Source of the DNA: Saturnia japonica
Lineage: Eukaryota > Arthropoda > Insecta > Lepidoptera > Saturniidae
DNA: 64,000 nt
Assembly (NCBI GenBank): GCA_033032175.1
Contig: CM065304.1
Span: 16,864,001-16,928,000, forward strand
Reading direction: 5' to 3'
The notes under the pieces are model-generated. The model saw only the letters and a program-made list of their open reading frames with translations, made no database searches and was not told where the DNA came from. Within the stretch, counting starts at the first letter, position 1; each line of letters opens with the position of its first letter. The position numbers and the translations under genes were made by a program. This document shows positions 32,346 to 42,100 of the stretch, piece after piece.

Positions 32346-32720
32346 AACATTCTATATCGATTATAATAGCTTGTACTCATTCAAGAATTTTCTTGATCAT
32401 TCCAGATATTTGCAGAACTTTCTCGAACATTCTATATCGATTATAATAGTTTATTTAGTACATTATAAAATTTTCTAGATCATTCCAGAAATTACTAGAA
32501 TTTTCTCGAATATTTTAAATTGATTATAATAGTTATACACTTTTCGGAACGATCTAGATTATTCCTGAAATTTTTAGAACTTTCTCGAACATTTTAAACC
32601 GATTATAATAATTTTACACATTTCGGAACTGTCTAGATTATTCCAAAAATTTTTAGAATTTTCTAGAACATTGCAGATCAATTATAACCATTTTACATAT
32701 TTTTGAAAACTTTTCAGAAG
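32346..32720. repeat. Minisatellite, period about 80 bp, with heat-shock-element-like pentamers
   Basis: Units start at 32346, 32426, 32509, 32588 and 32667 (lengths 80, 83, 79, 79 and a partial). Each has AACATT..-TATAATAG and ends GAA-nn-TTC-TCG. The junction GAACTTTCTCGAACATTC at 32415-32432 is four perfect alternating nGAAn/nTTCn pentamers, the heat-shock-factor site. Other units carry the same spacing with one or two changes. Inside units, TTCTAGATCATTCCAGAA-type runs keep the five-base rhythm. Confidence 0.8.
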
Positions 32721-32924
32721 TCCTCATGCGTAAGAAAAGTACAGAAATATACGTTTTAACATTTTTGCCACCCACAACCACCTACTTCCACCCACCGCGA
32801 CCAAACTCCTGTACTATCATCTGGAGACCAAGGGGTATTTACCACCCCAACGGGAAGTTGATTGGGGTTGGTGGTGATAGAGAAAACTGTGTGTTTTACG
32901 TACTAACAAAGCATTATATATATA

Positions 32925-32952
32925 TTTAGATTTAGATTTAGATTTAGATTAG
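32925..32952. repeat. (TTTAGA)n short tandem repeat
   Basis: Four and a half hexamer copies. Not the insect telomere repeat TTAGG. Confidence 0.85.
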
Positions 32953-33216
32953 GACTATAGAAAAAGACAGAACACCTTACAGTGCCCACACGTGCAGGTA
33001 AGCTCGTGCAAACTAGACTATGCAAATCACAGAACAGAGCAGTGTTCTGAGAGTAAACTCACAGGCAAAACCGTTCAAACAAAAACTGCGCAAATCCAAT
33101 CTTCAGCAACTAAAGGATTACGCAAGCTCTTACTTGCGCAAACTGCTTTATGCACGCTTGCTCGCAGGCAAGAAGGTGTGTATTATAAGAGTTATTACAT
33201 AACAGATTTATCGCAA

Positions 33217-33305
33217 CCGATTTTTGGTGCGGGGGAGGGGAGGGCCACAGAATCGAGCCAATAGCGAACACAATCATGCGGTCGTAACCCCACACCAAAA
33301 ATCGG
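33217..33305. repeat. Imperfect hairpin
   Basis: CCGATTTTTGGTGCGGG at 33217-33233 is inverted with one mismatch at 33289-33305, with a 55-bp loop. It lies just left of a Tc1 element. Confidence 0.55.
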
Positions 33306-33334
33306 CTACGACAGATCGTGTATTATAATAACTA

Positions 33335-34933
33335 CACTCATCAAAAAAGTATAAGCAATATGTACTAATTTAAATTTTAAGATGGTTCTTCACATTATAA
33401 CGTTGTATTTTATTTTTAAAATAATATCTTTAGGGTTCTATGATGTAAAAATAACAGCTGTTGTCTTTATAAGTTATTTTAATAACAGAAATGAACAATA
33501 TTAGAATATAATGTAGAAACTAAGATACATAAGACTCTAAACTTTTTTCTTACAAAATGAAATTTCTAAAGAAAATGTATTTATTGTGAAAGAATAGAAC
33601 AATTTAATACAAAGTATGGGCTCCTCTGCTATTCAGAACTTGTCGGCAACGATTATTCATTGAATTAATAAGACTGTTTATGTCATCTTGCGGTATTCCC
33701 TCCCAATGGAATTGTAGCAAATCCTTCAGCTGTTGGGTTGTTGTCGCTCCGTCCAAGTCCTTCAAAACACGTCTCTGGAGCATGTCCCATGCGTGCTCGA
33801 TGGGAATGAGATCTGGCGATTGTGCAGGCCAGGGCAATACCCGGATGTTCTCCGTTGCAAAGTATTCACTGGTTCGCCGAGCTGTATGTGAACGCGCATT
33901 GTCATGCATTAACCTAAAATCGGAGCCAAAGATTTGTGCAAATAGGTAGACATAAGGTCTGAGAATATCCTCAATGTAATTTTCAGCATTCATGTTTCCA
34001 TTTACAAAAACGAAATCAGTTCGCCTGTTCTTCATAATACCCGCCCATAACATAAATGTTGAGCCGCTGTATGGATGAATTTCCTGAACGCACCTGAGCC
34101 TTTCAGTATTTCCGGGTCGACGATACACTCGCACCCTTCTTGTAGCAGGCTTAAACCCGAATCGCGACTCATCGGAAAACATAATTTTATCCCATTGTTC
34201 CTGGGTCCATGTTATGCGTTCTCTACACCATTTATATCGACGAGCGCGATTCCCGTGACGTATCGGTGGGCACCTGATTGGGCGTCGAGCTCGTAGGCTG
34301 TACTCATGCAGTCGATTTCGCACAGTTTGAGGACTTACATCAACACCACTTGAAATTTGTAGCCCTCAAACTTATCTCTCGAGCGGTTAACATCGGCTGG
34401 CATCTTGCAGTCAGTTGTATGTACCGGTCTTGCCGAGTGGTTGTACTCCTTTTACGGCCTGGTTGCTGTTCAGCGGGTTCTCCTGTATTATTGTAGCGCT
34501 GCCAAAGACGACAAATAACACTTCTATGAATGCCAAAATGTCGAGATACCTGAGATTGATTACTTCCCGCTTGCAACATCCCTACAGCTCTTTGCATTTC
34601 ATCTGCCATCAAATGACGTCGCTTCATGACGTAAAGAATATCTAACAATTCAATTTTGTCGCTAACTTTATTTAAATGGTTGGTAAAATTATAAAATCAA
34701 GACTAAACGTAGCAATTAAAACGCACTTAAATTCAAACAAATTCGCAGTCATTTGAATTTTATGAAAAAACAAAACATAATCAAATTTTTTTTTACAACC
34801 AGCCAGTATGTCGTCAATAACAAAAAAGTTTACTTACCTACGCATTTTGTTTGAGTAAATATTTAGAAATTAATTAATATAAATTGAAAAATTTGTAATA
34901 TCACGCATGTTGCTTAGACTTTTTTGATGTGTG
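33335..34933 (-). mobile_element. Tc1-family element, full length
   Basis: 1599 bp between TA duplications (33333-33334 and 34934-34935). Ends read CACTCATCAAAAAAGTATAA and, from the right, CACACATCAAAAAAGTCTAA: terminal inverted repeats of about 28 bp with few mismatches. It encodes one transposase on the minus strand. Inserted in non-coding DNA. Confidence 0.85.
33604..34627 (-). pseudogene. Tc1 transposase (DD34E), one frameshift
   Basis: Cuts and pastes Tc1 elements by DDE chemistry. The start MKRRHLMADEMQRAVGMLQ is the first ATG. The N-terminal helix-turn-helix reads SQVSRHFGIHRSVICRLWQR, then GRKRSTTTRQDRYI, the hook region. The catalytic domain has FSDESRFGF, LMHDNARSHTARR and SPDLIPIEHAWD, with exactly 34 residues between second Asp and Glu. 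A single-base frameshift near 34335 separates the DNA-binding and catalytic parts. Apart from that the frame is open to the stop at 33604. This is the youngest-looking Tc1 copy here. Confidence 0.88.
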
Positions 34934-34935
34934 TA

Positions 34936-36685
34936 TTTATGGCCGGGGCCTTAGAGGTGATCTTTTAAAACCTGGAATAATATTTGTTTGTTAGTTTAAG
35001 TTGTGCTGAAAACGAAATAGCGATTCTGGATATGGCTATGCGGTAGCTATTGTGTGGTGGTGCAACGCTCAGCGTCTTTTAAGCTTAACAATAATAATGC
35101 AGTTATTTTTAAAATGCTAATACTTTATTTTTAAACTAATAGAAGTATTTTAAAACAATTCTTGCAAGTTATAACCAGTCGCAAATCAGTCTGGCGAATT
35201 TATGAAATTGTACAAACGAATTGAAAAGATTTTTGAAGTTATTTTTTTTTAATTAGCTACTTTAGGAAATTTTAATATAAACATTAATACATATTATAAA
35301 ATTAATCTAGCACTTATTTGTCGGTATTAATGTTGTCTGGCAAGCTAATGGCAAGGTTAGCGCGTCTTTAGACTAAATTTTTTGAGTACAGTAAATGATA
35401 ATACGTAATATGTGTCTTGTATATACTTATATTACTACATATTACATTTAATTTAAATATAGAGTTGTTATTTAATTTTTTTACTCAACTTAATAACTCA
35501 AGTGAGTTAAATTAAATTTGCGCCATGGCGCAGTAAAATGGTACGCGAAGCCAGGGAGTTGGAGAAATGAATGACTCAGTTAACTGGCGAAGAGGCGCGG
35601 CGCGGCGGCGTAATGAACTGAGCTGGCGCAATTGCGCATCGTAGTACAGTGTTACTTATGTCTAAGACATACATGGAGCCAGTGTTGCCAACTCAGAGGA
35701 TTCTCCAGTAAATCTGGTGGTTTAGGCTTACCTTTTAGTTGCCAAATTTTGGTTTTAGTGGCTAGTGGATTTTTCTAGTAGCTTAGGTTGTTTAACCCAG
35801 TGGTTAGCAATACTAGTGGTTAGTGGTTCTAGTGAACACTAGAACGATTTACAGGAAATAACTCGAAAGTTTACATTATAAGTGTATATTTTGATGTGTA
35901 GGTAACACAGAACTAAGTGGTTTTAAGAATATCCACAAAAATAGTTCATCAATTTCTTGAATTATTTTGATTTTAGACTTTATTTGAATGAATACTGGGT
36001 CAAGTTTGGTTTGAATGAAAATCTGTGTTTGTGTTTGTTTTCATGCTTGGTAGACATGGGTTACTCAAAATACAAGGAATACAATGAAATTTTGGTATGA
36101 GACAACACTGAATTTAAAAGACATGGTTGGAGAAAACAGATTTCCAGATTTAGCCACATTTGTTTTATCTTTATTAGTTTTAACGCATTCTAACGCTGAC
36201 ATGTAGAACGATTATTTATCATGATGAACGTTGTTAAGACAAAACACACAAACCGAATAAAGTTAGCTCTGTTATCTTCAATTCTCACAGTCTGTGCTGG
36301 TTTACAACGCGAAGGAAATTGCTGCATTAACTGATTAATACCAAATAGGCAAATATTAAACGAACATTTGACGTTTAACCAAAAACCAGTTTTTATTCGT
36401 TCCTTCGTTTTTGTTTTACTTTTACAAACAAATTTGTATTGTATTTCGTTATTAATAAGATTCATTGTAGCTTATTCGTTACTTCAAATTTAAAGTAGTT
36501 TCTTGTAACGGTTTACTGTAGGTACATTCAATTATAGTCGTTATAACGATAACTATAGATCTATTCTACCATAAAATGATTCCGTTTGTTTTGAAACTTG
36601 TTTTTGTTAAACAGAGAAACAGTTTGTTCGTTGTTCATAGAAGAACTGGTTATTAAAACTGTTTCTGAGCAAAACGCCCAGTACT
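34936..36685. other. Non-coding, nothing firmly recognised
   Basis: A GC-rich patch at 35520-35640 contains a GCGCCATGGCGC palindrome and GCGCGGCGCGGCGGCG. Around 35760-35850 CTAGTGG/TTAGTGG recurs. I cannot assign a function to either. Confidence 0.3.
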
Positions 36686-36689
36686 AGTG

Positions 36690-37368
36690 TGTACGCAGAC
36701 GCACATTGCTTTAGTACTGAGTGTTGTTAAACTGAGTTCATACTGTAATGTCCTCAGAACAGGGAGATTTACATAAGCTGTTCTTGGCCTATAAAAGCTC
36801 TCATGCTGACTTGCCGGCACAACATAGGACCCCTATGCTCCCCGGAGTAAACACCGACCGCGTAACATTTTTACCGATCCCGACGATAAAGTTGAGAAAG
36901 CAAACTCATATTACTCTACCGTCTCTCTAAACAGGCAAGCTGCCCACCCGCGCTATACAAGTGTCACGTCACTGTACGTGCTACACTTAGCTACCCACAT
37001 ACATACGGGTATACTCATAGGTACATAGGTTCTGTAAGGGACCTTTTTTTCTTTTTTACGTTAGTAGTGTAGAAGTACTTTCCGATCACTAAATACACAT
37101 ACACATTGTTTCCTTCCTTCCTTCCAAGAGGCGGGGAACATGTCTATATGTATATGTTAGTTAGCTCGAATTGTAGGAGTAGGGAATTAGTTAGATCGCG
37201 ACTTATTTGCATTCGCGACAACTGCCCAAGCCGAGGTCCGGCTACTTTAGCACCCCTGCGCAAGTTGTCCTTACTTTGCGCTCGACCTCAAGTCCGGTGA
37301 AGCTGTAAAAGCCGAAAGAGGGTCCAGGACCCTTAAGGCTAACAGTAGCTATAGTTAGTCAGAAAAAA
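36690..37368 (+). repeat. LINE-tail repeat, long copy
   Basis: Matches the minus-strand copy at 50385-50905 over more than 400 bp: TTAGCTACCCACATACA, TCTGTAAGGGACC, CCTTCCTTCC, GAGTAGGGA, GATCGCGAC and the shared end AAGTCCGGTGAAGCTG...AAGGCTAACAGT before an A-run. Both copies keep a parallel short frame ending in RGPATLAP...QVR. The A-tail suggests the 3' part of a LINE, or a large SINE. Confidence 0.6.
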
Positions 37369-37560
37369 AAATTTGCCAGCGTAACTTTGCCAAAAAATGC
37401 CAACGAAATTTTGAAAACGGCTAAAGAAAAACTAAAATTAAAGAAAAGTTTATAGATAGTAATGACGTTATACAAGCTAACGCGATTAAAACAATAACAA
37501 AGGTATTTTAGCCACTTTCCGGTACGTTGCGCAACATAATTATTACTTTTAGGTAAAAAT

Positions 37561-37687
37561 GGTCACTTAAGTGTTACGTAACGTTTAATGAGGGGGAGGG
37601 GGTACAGAAAAATGTTACGGCGCGTTACATTGATGAGAGCAAGGTTCAAACATCTTTGAATAACGTGTTACGTAATACTTCAATGCC
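37561..37687. repeat. Short MITE with TTACGTAAC termini
   Basis: GGTCACTTAAGTGTTACGTAAC on the left is inverted as GGGCATTGAAGTATTACGTAAC on the right. About 127 bp, no coding content. Similar termini are widespread in insect MITEs. Confidence 0.55.
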
Positions 37688-37689
37688 CT

Positions 37690-38090
37690 CTTAGGCAGCT
37701 AGCCTTAAATATTGATTTTTGTTAAGTATTTCGGAAGTGGAAGCCCTCCCGAACTGCTGTATCCACGTGCGCTGGTGTAACGGTTGATGGTACGTAAATA
37801 CAATGTTCTACAAAAATATTGAACTTTAGTATATTTTAAAAAAAGTCGGCGTTAGTATATACTTATCTCTTATATATAAGCCAAAATATGGTATATAGCG
37901 AATATTTTTGTTGGAGGTTAAAAATGGTTTTTTGAACATTATTTTTAGCCATTGCATGTGAATTCTTACGAACAAAAGTTACTTTATTATAGACAATTTT
38001 TTCAAATGAAATTTTACTCTATTTATCATGTTATTTGTACACCTAGTAGATAATGAAAAATTAAAATAATTTGTACTTGCGGGAAGAACA
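37690..38090. other. Non-coding, nothing recognised
   Basis: AT-rich. No feature seen. Confidence 0.3.
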
Positions 38091-38094
38091 ATTA

Positions 38095-38440
38095 TTATAG
38101 ATTACACGGAAGCGTTAGCGGCGGGGTGTTTGTCAGATAAAATTAACATGAGTGAAACCGTGGGGCACAGGGAACATCTTTGAAATAACAAGATATGTAA
38201 CAATATATTTTTTGTCTTTCTCCAGCCTCCCAATATTTCTTAAGTCTATATTGCATCTCGCGGTACATGTAAATACATTTTTAGCAGACTTCAAAAAAGA
38301 AGCAGGTTCTCAATTCGAATGTATTTTTTCTGTATGTTCAACCATAACATCTTTGTATATGAACCGATTTGGATGATTATTTTTTCGTTGGAAAGGGTAT
38401 TTTATTCCTCAAGGGCGGTCCCGTTTTAATTTTGTTGACA
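38095..38440 (+). repeat. Composite repeat, copy 1
   Basis: Helitron-like end (AACATGAGTGAAACCGTGGG, GCACAG) followed by GAACATCTTTGAA, TCTCCAGCC-CCCAATATTTC, TTGCATCTCGCGGTA and GACTTCAAAAAAGAAG. The same series appears inverted at 52745-52985. Confidence 0.55.
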
Positions 38441-38444
38441 CTGG

Positions 38445-39139
38445 ACTTTCAACTTCGAAGATATACCAGGGGACTCTTCAAAATCATTGAATTTGATTTT
38501 CTTTTTTGTTAAAAATTGTCTTGTCTCTAAAAATCATCAATAGGTGTTCTGTGACGTTTAACCCACGACGTGACCAGGTTTTTGAACAAGGTAGCAGGCA
38601 CCCCATTCTAGTGCTCACATACTTAAGAAAGGGCCATAACATCTGACCTACTCGTCATAAATAGGAGTTCCTTAAAGAGCGGCTTGTTTCAAAGGGCGGT
38701 TCGATAATGGACGTTTCGACTTTCGTTCGCTAGCCTTGCTATAGTGCGGGTGTGCTTTAGTCCGGACTGGAAAGTCCTATAGGAAGTGAAGACTCTTTCG
38801 GTTCATCGGGCAGAGCAACTTCGGACTGCTCTGTCGCTTCTCTGCGACGCGTAAACCTTTGAACCTGCTAACAGTTTAATACTGAAAGTAATAATTACTG
38901 AATTATTTCTGGAACCATAAATACATACAGGTAAACGTATAAATACATTTCAAAGACAATGAAATGACGTCTATGTCATTATACAAATTCGAATATTTCA
39001 TTGTTAGGTTATTATAATTATTAGGCCTACTTCAAAATTATTTAAAAAATATTTTTAATTCTACTTTTTATTTTAATAATAAAAACGGTATACCTATAAA
39101 CCTAATAAACAAGAAGTTCATTGAATAAAATAAGTAAAA
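38445..39139. other. Upstream region of the 39140 gene
   Basis: Presumably promoter and 5' UTR. A moderately GC-rich segment at 38700-38860 precedes the start by 300 bp. I see no TATA box or other site I can defend. Confidence 0.3.
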
Positions 39140-39177
39140 ATGGGTGATAAAAATTTAATAGCGAAACTCGCTAACAT
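39140..39177 (+). CDS. TDFDLLSQW gene A, exon 1
   Basis: Twelve codons plus two bases: ATG in AAAAATGGG context, then GDKNLIAKLAN, then a GTAAGT donor. The choice rests on phase agreement with the next exon and the good donor. Confidence 0.6.
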
Positions 39178-42100
39178 GTAAGTTTTTCCAACATGAGCTC
39201 TATCGATGGTATAAACAAAGGGATTGCTGGAATTATTAGTGAAATTTTAATGGAAATAATAATAAGTACATCTTTTCACAATCATTTTTATTCGTTTTTC
39301 GATACTATGACATCTTTTAGCGTTTCTTTTTTTAACATATTTCATTTCATTTATTTTGTATATTGCAGTCCATTGGCTCGTACTGGGTTTGACGCTCTCA
39401 GTATGTCTGCCCCAACCTTGATTCAAATGAATCCCGATGGCAAATGGGAAAGTTGTAAGCCAGAGAACTTAGACGAAGAACGACTAAAATCAGTGGTCCA
39501 ACATTTAATGAATTCTAAAACACTAGACGCAGCACAAAACTATTGCTGTCAATGTGCGGCGGAATCTCAGGTTTTGTAATTTTATATAATTATTATCAAC
39601 TCTTGGTTTATAAATTATTATAGTTTTATTTTTATAATTCTCAATAATTATATCCAAAAAAAGTGTTAGTTAGTCCTTTTTGTGACGTAGAATTTTCAAA
39701 GCAATACCTACTAGTACTTTTTTGTAGGACCTGTCCTCAGAATTGTTTATAGGTATCGTCTAGTTACCAGCGTTAAAACATCTTAACAGCAATTATACAA
39801 TACGATCTAGTTTCTAAACAAAAAAAGACATCAAATACTAAGAGTAAATAACCGAGAACAGCGGCGGCCTTACCCATTGCGAGGCTCCGGGCGGCAGGTC
39901 TTTGCGAGGCCTTTTGTCCTACGGAAAAGTACCTATGTGATACGAAAATAGGTCTGGTTGTTTGGTAGGTATTCGTTATGTTTGACGAGAAATGCTAAAG
40001 TTATACAAATAAATAAAATTTGAGTTTTAAAATATTTTACTTACATTGAAAGATTTACAAAATTAACAAATACAGACATGATATATTTTATAATTGATGT
40101 TTGCGGCTTTTACTAAGACTAAAATCTTTAATTAAAGCACAATAATCTAACGAATGAGCTACGTCATTTTCGATTGTAAGAATAGCAAGGGCTGAAAGCC
40201 GATCCTGTGTCATCGAATTCCTCAAATATGTTTTATTAATTTTAAGCCTCGAAAAACTCCTTTCAGCAGACGCAACCATAACAGGTGTGGTGGAAATAAT
40301 TCTCAGAACTATTTCGATAGCGGGGTAAATTTCAGTTTTTTTTTCTTTCTATTGTGTATTTCAGCACCGAGTTAAGGTCATCGTTTCCTTCATACACACG
40401 GTGAACATATTCAGTTCTTCGTACAATTCATGTCCATCAACATCACAATATGATTCTCCTACTGTCATAGATATTTGCAAGTCGCTGCATTGCTTCGAAA
40501 GTTCACTATCACTAATTTCCTTTAATCTTTTTATATGATACATGAGACCAAATATGCTCTCATGATGTTTAAGTGCCTCAAACCTAGGATGGCAGATTGC
40601 GCGCACATTGTCGACAATAATATAAAAATAGTTTATTTTGAAAATCTCTTCCGCATTCAATTCGTGAGCTTCATCTTCCCCTTCATAATCAAAATGCCTT
40701 TTTTTACGTCGTCTTGTGACTTCTTTAAATTGTGTGTCAATATCATTTTCCTCGGCTATTTCTCTCGCTGTTACAAGGGATGACTGAAAACCATTTTCTC
40801 GATAATTATCGAGCCAATTTGTGAATGTGTCTAGGTGTTGTATAGCCACATCTAAGTGCGTTTTCGCTTTGCCACATTTTACTGGATAACATTTATCTTT
40901 GTAAGAATGTTATACCATATGACAAGTGAAACTACAAATTCGTAGGTAGTTATTTCCTTTTCTATAGAATGGCATTCACTGACTAACTGACAATCTGTTG
41001 TATTTTCTGCTAAATCCTTTAAAGCATCACTTATATCGCTTAGTTGATATTTAACGGCCTTCACCAATGCTACCCTGCACTCCCATCTAGTTTCAGAAAG
41101 TGGTTTTACCGATAAGGATTTTACATGAGCATTTAAAATAGCCCACCTCTGACTTGAGCCAGCAAACAGAGTGTACAACCTTTGTAGCAAACCAAAAAAA
41201 GATTTTGCTTGGACACAAGACGATGCTGCATCTCCTAGGACGAGATTCCAGCTATGACTCCCACAAGATAAAAAATAAGCAAGTGGATTAATTTCAATAA
41301 TACATTTTTGGACACCACTTTTTTCACCACGCATATTGGCACCATTATCATATCCTTGGCCTCTGCAGTTTTGCAATGATATACCTAACTGTTCTAATTC
41401 TGTGATTATATAATTAGTCAAACTCTCAGCTGTGGTTTTTTTGACGGCTATGAAACCAATAAAATGTTCTTCACTTTCAGCTGCTTTTATATTAAAAATC
41501 TTATAATAATTGATAGTTGCTCAACACGAGAAAAGTCGCGAGTACAATCAGAAATAATAGAGTAATATTTACTATTAATTATTTTTTCAACAATTTCAGT
41601 TTTCACGTGACTTGCCATTAATTGTAGGAGCTCATTTTGAATATTTTTTTCAGATATAGTGATTTTATAATCGTTTTATCTTTTACTTGTTGTAAGTGAA
41701 GTCTCAGCACGGGATGGAACACGGAAAGCAGTAAACGGCATCCTTTGTTTGTGAATAAATCATCCAGCACCTGTCAACCTTTTCACTGTTAACTAATATC
41801 TTAGTACAAGGTGTCCAGAAAGGGTATCGGGTATTTGTTTTCGCGCCATATTCGAAACGGGGCGTCTAAAGGGTGCGGGGAGGGGTTCGTAGCGTCCGCC
41901 ATTTTGTGGAGTTTTAGTCACGATGGAACAGTACTCGGGGACGCATCGCGCATTTTGCGTACGAGCGTATTATCGTAATGGTGATTCAATAGTGACTGCT
42001 CAACGTCTCTATCGTGCGGAATATCGTACAAGCCACGCGCCAAGTGACGATAGCATTAGGAAATGGATCAGGATGTTCGAGAATACAGGTGCGACAGTTA

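Noticed and set aside
32925..32952. Possible telomere-like repeat
   Set aside because: The unit is TTTAGA, not TTAGG, and only four to five copies are present in a chromosome-internal setting.
38700..38860. Structured GC-richer segment checked as a tRNA or snRNA
   Set aside because: No cloverleaf, A/B boxes or snRNA signature could be fitted.
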